Of a DNA stretch of 64,000 nucleotides, positions 47,921 through 56,356 are shown one piece after another. A program made the translations under genes and the position numbers. The notes beneath the pieces were generated by a model. That model saw only the letters and a program-made list of their open reading frames with translations. It was not told the origin of the DNA and made no database searches. Every line of letters starts with the position of its first letter. Position 1 is the stretch's first letter. The DNA comes from Deltaproteobacteria bacterium (GTDB lineage: Bacteria; Desulfobacterota; SM23-61): NCBI GenBank assembly GCA_016875165.1, contig VGSF01000010.1, positions 1-64,000 of the forward strand. The letters run 5' to 3'.

Positions 47921-48047
47921 ATATCATCCGATGTTGCCTCGCAGAGCCGGGACTCATCGCCCCGAACCCCGGGCCACTAAGAGGCGCATTTTCTGACCGT
48001 CGATCACTTTATTCTTAAGATCATGCGGAAAATCTCATCCATGCCCA

Positions 48048-48163
48048 GGCTCAGGCGAGAGGGTGCTCGGCTCAGGAAAATGAGGCGCTGGCTTTTTCAT
48101 CGGTTCAGGCGGGGAGATGCTTCCTCCATTTTTTCTTTCGTCGATCCCCCTCCCGCCTGAGCC
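48048..48163 (+). other. long inverted repeat / potential structured RNA
   Basis: GGCTCAGGCGAGAGGG (48048-48063) pairs with CCCTCCCGCCTGAGCC (48148-48163), 15/16. Confidence 0.45.
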
Positions 48164-48308
48164 ACAATAAAGGTTGAAGAATAAAAGTGATAGACGTTCA
48201 GGCACATTTTACCTTGACAAACAGGATAAGTTGTTTAAAACTATTAATAATTAAAATTAAAAAATTTATGGATGCTGATGGCATTGCCCATAACTTGCAG
48301 AACAAAAA

Positions 48309-48466
48309 TGATGGTTTCGTAAAAAGTCGTCACTCCGGCCTGCCTGTGCCTGGCAGACAGGTGAAAACCGGAGTCCAGAGTATTTATAACCCTTTGAAAA
48401 GACTGGATTCCGGCTTTCGCCGGAATGACGAAAATAGGGCAAAAAAGACTTTTTACGAGATCATCA
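48309..48466 (+). repeat. Family B repeat, copy B10
   Basis: TGATGGTTTCGTAAAAAGTC...GACTTTTTACGAGATCATCA; flanks AAAA/AAAA; type-1 core. Confidence 0.82.
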
Positions 48467-48516
48467 AAAATGACCTTACTGTGATTCCTGATAATTTTAA
48501 TGTTAAGGAGGCCAAT

Positions 48517-49341
48517 ATGAGAAATAATCGCGGGTTGATGCAAGTTTTGTTTGCGGTATTTTTTCTGACCTTATGCACGAATTTTGCCTGGTCTCAGCAG
48601 TCGCTGATCCAGACCATTGGGAACGGGGAAATTAATTGGGCAGACCAGGCCATCAGGGCCACGGGTAGCGGCGCTCCCAATCCCGACGCGCCCAACATTG
48701 CCGCGGCAAGACTCGGGGCCGAACGAGCTGCCAAGGCAGATGCTCTCAGGAATATCCTGGAGACAGTCAAGGGGGTCCGGATTGATTCCCAGACGCTGGT
48801 GGTCAATGCCATGACCCAAAGCGATGTCATCCGCACCCAGGTTCAGGGAATTGTCCGGGGAGCGCGAACGGTAAATACCAGGTACCTCTCCGACGGCGCT
48901 GTAGAGGTTACTGTGGAAATATCCATGGCTGGCCAGCTAACCCAGACCGTTTTACCGCCAGGTTCTTTCGGGACTCAACCCGTTCCCAAGGCGGGATCGC
49001 CGGTGTATACTGGAGTCGTTTTCGATTCTCGAGGGCTGGATATTCGTCCGGCCATGTCCCCAAAAATTCTTGACGAAGAAGGCAGGGAAGTCTATGGGTC
49101 GGCATTTGTTTCCCAGGAGTGGGCCACGAAATATGGAATCGTAGGCTACGTAAAAGACCTGGATGCGGCCAAAAAGAATGACCGGGTGGCCGCCAATCCT
49201 TACGTGGTAAAAGCGGTGAAGGTTAGCGGACCAGGAAGCAGCGATCTGGTTATCAGCAACGCCGACGCCCAAGGGCTGAAAGATATGTCGAAAAATCTAA
49301 GTTTCTTAGAGCAATGCCGCGTGCTCGTGGTGGTCGATTAA
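48517..49341 (+). CDS. exported LPP20/FlgT-like protein
   Basis: Signal peptide MRNNRGLMQVLFAVFFLTLCTNFAWSQQ; GAERAAKADALRNILETVKGVRID; RBS AAGGAGG. Confidence 0.68.
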   Translation: MRNNRGLMQVLFAVFFLTLCTNFAWSQQSLIQTIGNGEINWADQAIRATGSGAPNPDAPNIAAARLGAERAAKADALRNILETVKGVRIDSQTLVVNAMTQSDVIRTQVQGIVRGARTVNTRYLSDGAVEVTVEISMAGQLTQTVLPPGSFGTQPVPKAGSPVYTGVVFDSRGLDIRPAMSPKILDEEGREVYGSAFVSQEWATKYGIVGYVKDLDAAKKNDRVAANPYVVKAVKVSGPGSSDLVISNADAQGLKDMSKNLSFLEQCRVLVVVD

Positions 49342-49458
49342 TTTTAAAAAATTTTTGGACGCAGATGAACACGGATTTTCAAGATTTTAAATGCAAAAAA
49401 AAGTTTTCTGTGGAAATCTGCGAAAATCTGTGTCCTGATTAATTTCAAGGAGGTTTCT

Positions 49459-50631
49459 ATGAACTGGCGAAGCTGCTTTTCCATTTTCATGGTGATTTTC
49501 GTCGTGTTGGCTTTCGGGGTAATGATGACTTCTTGCGCCAAACCTCCCCGCAAGCCGGAAGCGGCTCTGGATACGCCAGAGCATCATGTATTCACCGGGA
49601 ACAGATTGCTGGATAAAGGGGACTATGCGGGAGCGCAACGCTCATTTGAGCTGGCCCTCCAGCTTGACCGAAAGTATTCGCCGGCCTATGTGGGCCTGGG
49701 CCTCGTTTTCGCTAACCAGAAGAATTTTGAAAAAGCTTTCGAGAACATGAAAAAGGCCAAGGGGCTGGCTGAAAAACCAGATGATAAAGTCAACGCCCAT
49801 GTGGGCATGATCCGGCTGTATTCCCTGGAGAGAAAAGAGAAATGGATCGAAAAAGCCATAGATGAGTTTGAGGATGCGATCAAAATAAACCCGAAGTCTT
49901 CCGCCGCCTATTTCTTCATGGGGAGAGCACAAAAATTCGCTTTTAACTTTGACAAAGCCGGGGAGATGTTTAAAAAGGTATTGGACCTGAACGACAAATA
50001 CCTGATCGAAGCGGACAGTGAATGGAAAGTTGTGCAAAAAATCCAAAGAGCGGCCCCGGGTTCTTTGATCGGTAAGAAGATTGCCCTCATCGAGGAAATT
50101 ACCCGGGCGGACGTAGCCGCCCTATTCATCCAGGAGTTGCTTTTGGAGAAACTCTATGAAAAACGAACCCCCAAAAGATTCGATACGGCCTACCAGGCTC
50201 CCGGGAAAAAATTCGAAGCCGACCGGATCGTCAAAGCTGAAGCGGCTACGGACATCCAGAACCACGTCCTGCGCGCGGATATTGATACCGTATTGCGCCT
50301 GGGAGTAAGGGGCCTTGAGCCTTCTCCCGACCACAAATTTTTCCCCAGCGCAAAGATTAACCGCGCGGCTTACGCCATGATGATCGAAGATATCCTGATC
50401 AAAGTGAGCGGCGATGAAAAGCTGGCTACAAAATTTGTCGGATCCAAATCGCCGTTCCCGGACCTGCGCAACGATCTTCCCTATTTTAACGCCGTGATGG
50501 TGATGACTACCCGGGGAGTCATGGAAGCGAAAGACCTGTCCACCGGAGAATTCGCCCCCATGGGGCCAGTTTCGGGGGCGGATGCCCTTTTAATAATCCG
50601 TAAGCTAAAAGACGAGTTGCGGTTTTTCTGA
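49459..50631 (+). CDS. TPR-repeat lipoprotein
   Basis: Lipobox-like MMTSCAK; HHVFTGNRLLDKGDYAGAQRSFELALQLDRKYSPAYVGLGLVFANQKNFEKAFENM. Confidence 0.78.
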   Translation: MNWRSCFSIFMVIFVVLAFGVMMTSCAKPPRKPEAALDTPEHHVFTGNRLLDKGDYAGAQRSFELALQLDRKYSPAYVGLGLVFANQKNFEKAFENMKKAKGLAEKPDDKVNAHVGMIRLYSLERKEKWIEKAIDEFEDAIKINPKSSAAYFFMGRAQKFAFNFDKAGEMFKKVLDLNDKYLIEADSEWKVVQKIQRAAPGSLIGKKIALIEEITRADVAALFIQELLLEKLYEKRTPKRFDTAYQAPGKKFEADRIVKAEAATDIQNHVLRADIDTVLRLGVRGLEPSPDHKFFPSAKINRAAYAMMIEDILIKVSGDEKLATKFVGSKSPFPDLRNDLPYFNAVMVMTTRGVMEAKDLSTGEFAPMGPVSGADALLIIRKLKDELRFF

Positions 50632-50648
50632 GAAAGGAGTGAACCTCT

Positions 50649-51836
50649 TTGAAAAAAATTACTTTGACGGGATCATTGATAGTGCTCTTTTTTCTGGCCT
50701 GGAATTTTGGGGCCAGCGGCCAGGAAGTCCAGACCATTACAACCAAGGGAGAGGGATGGTTTGAAGGAAGCGACACCCTGATCGGGAAAGATCGTGCGAT
50801 TAAAGATGCCCTGGTAAAAGCGGTAGAGCAGGCCGTGGGAATAATGGTTTCGTCCGAGACCCGGGTGCAAAATTTTCAACTTTTGAACGATGAAATTTAC
50901 ACCAAGACCGAGGGGTATGTCCAGAACTACAAAATTATCGGTGAAAATCAGGGGAAAAACGTTTATGAGGTGACTATTCAGGCCGCTGTGGCCACCGGTT
51001 CCATAAAGGACAAATTGGATGCCCTGGGCCTCTTTCTGAAACAGGTGGGCAAGCCGAGAATCATGATTTTGATTGCCGAGCAGAATATTGGCAAGACCCA
51101 TTATTATTACTGGTGGGGTCTGCATCGGGGAGAGCAAGCGGATCTGACCATCACTGAAAATACCATCATGGACCGCTTTCGGGAGAAAGGGTTTGATTTA
51201 GTGGACCACCAAGCTCAATCAAAGAATATCACAGTTACCACGGCCTTCCGGGTCGCTGAATTGAACGACCGCGCCGCCATTACTCTGGGCAAACAAGCCG
51301 ATGCCGAGGTGGTCATCGTGGGGAAGGCTTTAGCCAGATCGCTGGGACCCATCGCCGGAACTTCCATGAAATCCACGCAGGCCAATGTTTCTTTGCGGGC
51401 CATTCAAACCGATGATGGAAGAGTGCTCTCTTCCGGTTCTGAACATGCTGCCGCCGTTCATATCGACGAAGTAACCGGTGGCGTGGAAGCTTTGAAAAAG
51501 GCCAGCGCCAAGATTTCTGAAAAAATGATGGATGACATCATCAATAATTTCCAGAAGCGGGTCGGGGCCACAACCCTGGTCCAGGTCATTGTGAATGGAC
51601 TCTCCGGCCATGAGGAGCTTCGGAAATTCAAAAACATGCTCCAGGGGCAGGTGCGCGGCGTGGAGGGGATTTACGAGCGCAGTTTTTCGGGGAATGTGGC
51701 TAAGATTGAATTGGACATCAAGGGCAGCGCCCAGTCCCTTTCTGAAGAAATCAGCCGAAAAAGTTTTAAGGAGTTTGCCGTCAAGGTCGTCGGCACCACC
51801 TGGAATACAATTGAAATTGTCGTGACTCCCAGATGA
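50649..51836 (+). CDS. exported FlgT-like protein
   Basis: Signal peptide, GKDRAIKDALVKAVEQAVGIMVSSETRVQNFQLLNDEIYTKTEGYVQNYKIIGE; TTG start after AGAAAGGAG. Confidence 0.72.
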   Translation: MKKITLTGSLIVLFFLAWNFGASGQEVQTITTKGEGWFEGSDTLIGKDRAIKDALVKAVEQAVGIMVSSETRVQNFQLLNDEIYTKTEGYVQNYKIIGENQGKNVYEVTIQAAVATGSIKDKLDALGLFLKQVGKPRIMILIAEQNIGKTHYYYWWGLHRGEQADLTITENTIMDRFREKGFDLVDHQAQSKNITVTTAFRVAELNDRAAITLGKQADAEVVIVGKALARSLGPIAGTSMKSTQANVSLRAIQTDDGRVLSSGSEHAAAVHIDEVTGGVEALKKASAKISEKMMDDIINNFQKRVGATTLVQVIVNGLSGHEELRKFKNMLQGQVRGVEGIYERSFSGNVAKIELDIKGSAQSLSEEISRKSFKEFAVKVVGTTWNTIEIVVTPR

Positions 51837-51872
51837 ATACTTCTTCGCTGATAAAAAAGGAAAGATGAATCT

Positions 51873-52523
51873 ATGAAACAGTTTAAAAAAGCGTGTCTAC
51901 TTTTTATTTTGGGGATGGTTGCCCTATTGGCCGGATGTGCCGGGGGTGTCCAACATTCACTGGTTCCTGATTATAAATCAAGGCTTCCCCGATCGATTGC
52001 CGTTCTACCCGTATTGAACGAAACCGTCAATTTGAAAGCCCCGGAAGCCTTTCGACCCCTCATTCACCACAAAGTGTCGATCAAGGGTTACGAGACAACT
52101 GGCACATCCATAACTGACAAAAGGCTCTTTGAAAAAGGAATTCACGAAGCAGGTCAGGTAAATTCCCTGACCCCTCAGGAATTGGGGAAACTTTTAGGCG
52201 TGGACGCTCTCCTTTATACCACGGTCACGGAATTCAGCACTACTTACCTTGTAGCCTACGCCTCCATAACCGTGGGAGCAAGGTTTGAGCTGAAGGACGC
52301 GAAAACCGGGGAGAAACTTTGGGATTCTGACCATCGGGTCAAAGAGAGCAAACTTGGATTAGACCAGAAATCCATGGAAGATGCCTTGAAATTCGCGGTC
52401 CTGCAATCTTACGCGCCTTATTGCGAAAAGGTTATGAATGCCAGCTTTGCTACCCTGCCCAACGGGCCTTTATACACTGCTCCGCCTCAGGCAGGGTGCC
52501 TCATGCCGGGGGGCGGGAAATAA
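51873..52523 (+). CDS. GNA1162/DUF799-like lipoprotein
   Basis: Lipobox LLAGCAGG; RSIAVLPVLNETVNLKAPEAFRPLI; LGVDALLYTTVTEF. Confidence 0.78.
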   Translation: MKQFKKACLLFILGMVALLAGCAGGVQHSLVPDYKSRLPRSIAVLPVLNETVNLKAPEAFRPLIHHKVSIKGYETTGTSITDKRLFEKGIHEAGQVNSLTPQELGKLLGVDALLYTTVTEFSTTYLVAYASITVGARFELKDAKTGEKLWDSDHRVKESKLGLDQKSMEDALKFAVLQSYAPYCEKVMNASFATLPNGPLYTAPPQAGCLMPGGGK

Positions 52524-52542
52524 ATCGTTGGCAACTCATGAA

Positions 52543-52697
52543 AGATCATCTCGTAAAAAGTCAAAATTGGGATGGCAAAGTAAAAAGCTCCATATGCAAG
52601 GCGCGCAAATCCTGAGGGATGAGGAGTGCTTAGAGGTACGCCGCAACGACGAAGGATGCAGCGCAACGCCGCAGATGGACTTTTTACGAAGCCATTA
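52543..52697 (+). repeat. Family B repeat, copy B11 (type-3 core)
   Basis: AGATCATCTCGTAAAAAGTC...GACTTTTTACGAAGCCATTA; flanks TGAA/TGAA; core shared with B9. Confidence 0.82.
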
Positions 52698-52715
52698 TGA
52701 AAGGAGGTTAAGAAC

Positions 52716-53681
52716 ATGTTCACAAGAATGATCGTTGTTTTTTTTCTTATAATTTCCCTGGGGGCGCTATGGGGATGCGCCGGGATTCCGGTGGCGGGCG
52801 GACCTGCGGCCAGGGAAACCCAGGTTGCCCAAACGCCAACCGCTCCCCAGCCAGCGGCCCAGGTTCCGCGCATCACCCATAAGGGCCCGAAGCTGCGCGT
52901 GGGCATTGTGGATTTCGTGAATAAGACTACTTACGGCGCGGGCCGGCTGGGGACGTCAGCCTCGGACATCCTGACCACCGAACTATTTAAAACAGGCGCA
53001 TTTATTCTTGTTGAGCGCGCCCAGATAAAGCAGGTTCTCGGGGAACAGGCCCTGGGTCAGACAGGAGCGGTCAATCCCGAAACTGCGGCCCAGGCCGGCA
53101 GAGTCCTTGGCTTGAATGCCCTGGTAACCGGTTCCATCTCGCAATTTGGCGTAAGTACCGGGGGAGCAGATTACGGAGTCTATAGGCAAAAAGTCCAGAC
53201 GGCCAAATGTGTTGTCGATGTTCGGGTGGTCGAGGCTTCTACAGGACAACTTCTCTTTGCCGACTCAGGAAAAGGAGAGTTTGAGCGCAAAGCTCAGGAA
53301 GTTTTAGGCTTGGGAACCAGAGCGGGCTATGACGAAACCTTAGGGCAGGAGGCTTTGCGTTCGGCCATCACCAAGTTCATGGATAACCTCGTCCAGCAAT
53401 TGCAGAACGTGGAGTGGTCGGGAAGGATCGCTTCGATCAGCGGCCCGGATATTTACATCAACGTGGGGCGCGATGTGGGTTTGAAAATGGGGGATACCCT
53501 GACCGTTCAGACCCTGGGAAAGGAAATCTATGATCCCCAGACCAAGATCCTTTTAGGGAGGGAGGAAGGAGCGGTTAAAGGGGAATTGACGGTCACCGGC
53601 TATGTAGGGGACAAGCTGACCAAAGCCCGGGCGCGCGCCGGGACGGGGTTCCTGGTGAACGACATTGTGAAAGTGAAATAA
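52716..53681 (+). CDS. CsgG family lipoprotein
   Basis: Lipobox GALWGCAG; LRVGIVDFVNKTTYGAGRLGTSASDILTTELFKTGAFILVERAQIKQVLGEQ; RBS AAAGGAGG. Confidence 0.88.
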   Translation: MFTRMIVVFFLIISLGALWGCAGIPVAGGPAARETQVAQTPTAPQPAAQVPRITHKGPKLRVGIVDFVNKTTYGAGRLGTSASDILTTELFKTGAFILVERAQIKQVLGEQALGQTGAVNPETAAQAGRVLGLNALVTGSISQFGVSTGGADYGVYRQKVQTAKCVVDVRVVEASTGQLLFADSGKGEFERKAQEVLGLGTRAGYDETLGQEALRSAITKFMDNLVQQLQNVEWSGRIASISGPDIYINVGRDVGLKMGDTLTVQTLGKEIYDPQTKILLGREEGAVKGELTVTGYVGDKLTKARARAGTGFLVNDIVKVK

Positions 53682-53691
53682 CGAGGTGTTT

Positions 53692-54003
53692 ATGCGGAAA
53701 TTCTTCTTTTTCGGTTTGATACTGCTTTTCGTTATGGGATGCGGTATTCCCCAGGAAACCCGCCGGGGAGTCGGCAGTGAAGGTTTTCTCATTATCCAGG
53801 CCAATCCGGACGACGCCGAGGTTTATGTCAACGGCGAGAAAGTGGGTTTGGCCAGCCAGTTTGAAAAAAAACCCCTTGAGCTGAGAAGCGGCCCCCATAA
53901 GATTGAATTCCGCAAGGCCGGGTTTATTGCCGAAATTCGCGAGGTTTATGTGGGAAATCAATCCCGGCACACCTTGAAGGTAAGTTTGAGAAAAATTCCA
54001 TGA
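53692..54003 (+). CDS. PEGA-domain lipoprotein
   Basis: Lipobox FVMGCGIP; GFLIIQANPDDAEVYVNGEKVGLAS...GPHKIEFRKAGF. Confidence 0.83.
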   Translation: MRKFFFFGLILLFVMGCGIPQETRRGVGSEGFLIIQANPDDAEVYVNGEKVGLASQFEKKPLELRSGPHKIEFRKAGFIAEIREVYVGNQSRHTLKVSLRKIP

Positions 54004-54013
54004 GTTAGAGGCT

Positions 54014-54141
54014 GTTGCAAAAGTCCTAAACACTGTCATTCCCGCGAAAGCGGGAATCCAGGGTAGCCTGAAAAATCTGGATTCCGGGTCGCGCTTCGCT
54101 TGCCCGGAATGACGATTGAGCATCAGATTTTGAGATTTGCA
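54014..54141 (+). repeat. Family C repeat, copy C2
   Basis: TTGCAAAAGTCCTAAACACTGTCATTCCCGC...CAGATTTTGAGATTTGCA; same ends as C1 (29339-29522) inverted. Confidence 0.75.
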
Positions 54142-54992
54142 TGAACCTCGTTAGGAATAAAATTTTTCTTCAAGGGAGACAGAGAGGAGGAGCCATTTGG
54201 CCGGGCAGGAGAAAGAGTTTATTCTTTCTCTCCTTTTTAGTGATGGCCATTTGTTTTTGGCCGGCGCAGGCAAAGTCAGAAGGTTCCAGCGGGAAAGGAA
54301 TCGGGGCTGAGCAGGCGAAAGTCACTTTTCTCCAGGGAAAGGCGGAAATCCTGCCGCAGGGGGAAACTTCCTGGAAGTCCTTAAAGGCGGGCAGCTTCCT
54401 TTCGCGTGAGGACGAAGTCCGCACCGGCGAAAAGTCCCGGCTGGAAATTCAGCTTGCGGATCGCTCCATCCTGCGCTTTGAACAGAAAACGACCTTTAAG
54501 ATGAAGACCGTTTTTGTGGATGTTAGCGCCAATTCCCGGGAAGTAAAGGTTGAAGTGCCAGTGGGAAAAACCTGGGCCAATGTACGCAAGGTTTTTGGCC
54601 CTAAAAAAACCTTTGAGATTGCTTCCGCCAATGCCGTGGCTGGCGTGCGGGATACCATTTGGCGCATGAGCGTCAATCCGGACGCATCAACCCTCATTCG
54701 GGTCTATGCAGGAACGGTGGAGGTTTACAATCCGTTTGTCAAACCGGATTATAAACCGGAAGAAGGAGGTTTTCGAATTCCCCGAGAGGTCAGAGGACCC
54801 CAGGAGATTCCCCGCCCTTACGAAGAAGTAAGCAAGGAACAGTGGGAAGAGATTGTCCTCACGCAAATGATGCAGGTGACTGTTCCGGCCGTGGGCCGGC
54901 CTGAAAAACCCTCGGCCTTTAAAGCGGAAGACGATCAAAAGGAAGAGTGGGTCCGCTGGAATCAAAGAAGGGATAAAGAAATAAAACCCTAA
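54141..54992 (+). CDS. FecR-domain exported protein
   Basis: VTFLQGKAEILPQGETSWKSLKAGSFLSREDEVRTGEKSRLEIQLADRSILRFEQKT; start uncertain. Confidence 0.82.
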   Translation: MNLVRNKIFLQGRQRGGAIWPGRRKSLFFLSFLVMAICFWPAQAKSEGSSGKGIGAEQAKVTFLQGKAEILPQGETSWKSLKAGSFLSREDEVRTGEKSRLEIQLADRSILRFEQKTTFKMKTVFVDVSANSREVKVEVPVGKTWANVRKVFGPKKTFEIASANAVAGVRDTIWRMSVNPDASTLIRVYAGTVEVYNPFVKPDYKPEEGGFRIPREVRGPQEIPRPYEEVSKEQWEEIVLTQMMQVTVPAVGRPEKPSAFKAEDDQKEEWVRWNQRRDKEIKP

Positions 54993-55008
54993 GAAATTAT
55001 TATCATCG

Positions 55009-55542
55009 ATGCTGAATATTCCAAATCTTCTCAGTGTTTCCCGGATCATCTCCATTCCCCTCTTTATCATACTATTAATCTATCAGTTTTACGGATGGGC
55101 CCTATTAATCTTCATTGCCGCAGCAGTCAGCGATTCCCTGGATGGATTATTGGCCCGCCTTCTTCATCAACGCACGAATCTGGGAGCATATCTCGACCCG
55201 GCCGCAGACAAACTTCTTCTGGTTTCTTCTTACATCACTCTGGCCATCCTGAACATCCTGCCCTGGTGGCTCTCGGTGATTGTTATCAGCCGGGATGTAA
55301 TCATCTGTCTGGGTATTTTAATCCTTTTCTTGACTTCTCACCCCCTTAAGATTCAACCATCAGTGGCCAGCAAATTAAACACGGGTTTCCAAACCGTAAC
55401 GGTTGGTTTTGCCCTTTTAGGCAAATATGCTTTTCCTCTGCCTATCTTTATGGACTTTTTAATCTGGAGCACGGCTTTCCTGACAATCCTTTCCGGAGGG
55501 CAATATATTTGGAGAGGAATAAAAATATTCAGTCTGGAATAA
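55009..55542 (+). CDS. pgsA: CDP-alcohol phosphatidyltransferase (PgsA-like)
   Basis: MLNIPNLLSVSRIISIPLF; DSLDGLLARLLHQRTNLGAYLDPAADKLL signature. Confidence 0.9.
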   Translation: MLNIPNLLSVSRIISIPLFIILLIYQFYGWALLIFIAAAVSDSLDGLLARLLHQRTNLGAYLDPAADKLLLVSSYITLAILNILPWWLSVIVISRDVIICLGILILFLTSHPLKIQPSVASKLNTGFQTVTVGFALLGKYAFPLPIFMDFLIWSTAFLTILSGGQYIWRGIKIFSLE

Positions 55543-55580
55543 TCCCGGATTGGAGCAGGCCGGTGGCGCTAAAAAAATTG

Positions 55581-55848
55581 GTATCGATTTAGCGGTTTGA
55601 AAAAGTGGTTTTACCACCTTTGTTGAGGTCCGGGGGTCTGGGTGGAACGCGCCGGAAGCATCGGCTGGGTTTCTGTTTGGCTACGAAGAACCCCGCTTGT
55701 TTCCGCCGGAGGAGGCGGGGGGCATTTTCCCCGCCCCACCCGCGAAGAAATCAGCGCCTTATGATTCCAAGCGGGCCGCCCAGGCCCCCGGACCATGGAA
55801 TCCCTTGGCTCTTACAACACATCTTTTTTCAAAGAGCTAAAGTGTTAC
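55581..55848 (+). repeat. Family A repeat, copy A4
   Basis: GTATCGATTTAGCGGTTTGAAA...TTTCAAAGAGCTAAAGTGTTAC; perfect 8-bp flanks AAAAATTG/AAAAATTG. Confidence 0.88.
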
Positions 55849-56009
55849 AAAAATTGATACATGGGTTTCCTTAAAGAATGTGCCGAATCTGGAAAAGGAA
55901 AATCATTGATTTTTCATAAAACACCTTAGAAATAGGCATTAAGCCTAATATTTTACTTGACAATTTATCCCCTTATCAGTAACAATGAATTAAATTTTGC
56001 ATAAGTTGT

Positions 56010-56084
56010 AGGCACGTAGCTCAGGGGGAGAGCGCTACCTTGACGCGGTAGAAGTCAGGGGTTCAAATCCCCTCGTGCCTACCA
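56010..56084 (+). tRNA. tRNA-Val (anticodon GAC), CCA encoded
   Basis: Acceptor AGGCACG/CGTGCCT, D-arm GCTC..GAGC, anticodon arm CTACC-TTGACGC-GGTAG, T-arm AGGGG-TTCAAAT-CCCCT. Confidence 0.95.
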
Positions 56085-56121
56085 TAATCCCATTCTGAGG
56101 CATCCGGCAATTTAACCCACC

Positions 56122-56168
56122 AATAAGAAAAGGCATCATGTATATCCCCGATGATGCCTTTTCTTATT
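56122..56168 (+). terminator. strong intrinsic terminator downstream of tRNA-Val
   Basis: AATAAGAAAAGGCATCAT gtatatccccg ATGATGCCTTTTCTTATT, 18-bp perfect stem, T-rich 3' side. Confidence 0.85.
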
Positions 56169-56183
56169 TTGCGGGGGAAATAG

Positions 56184-56338
56184 TGATGAAATCGTAAAAA
56201 GTCCCGTTTTCGTCATTGCGGGGAGTTCCGCCAATGCGGGACGACGAAGCAACCCCGTATTTTCAAGGACTTATAAAAACGAGATTGCTTCGCTTTCGCT
56301 CGCAATGACTCTTCTGACGACTTTTTACGAAGCCATCA
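56184..56338 (+). repeat. Family B repeat, copy B12 (type-2 core)
   Basis: TGATGAAATCGTAAAAAGTC...GACTTTTTACGAAGCCATCA; flanks ATAG/ATAG. Confidence 0.88.
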
Positions 56339-56356
56339 ATAGTAACTGATCGAAAT

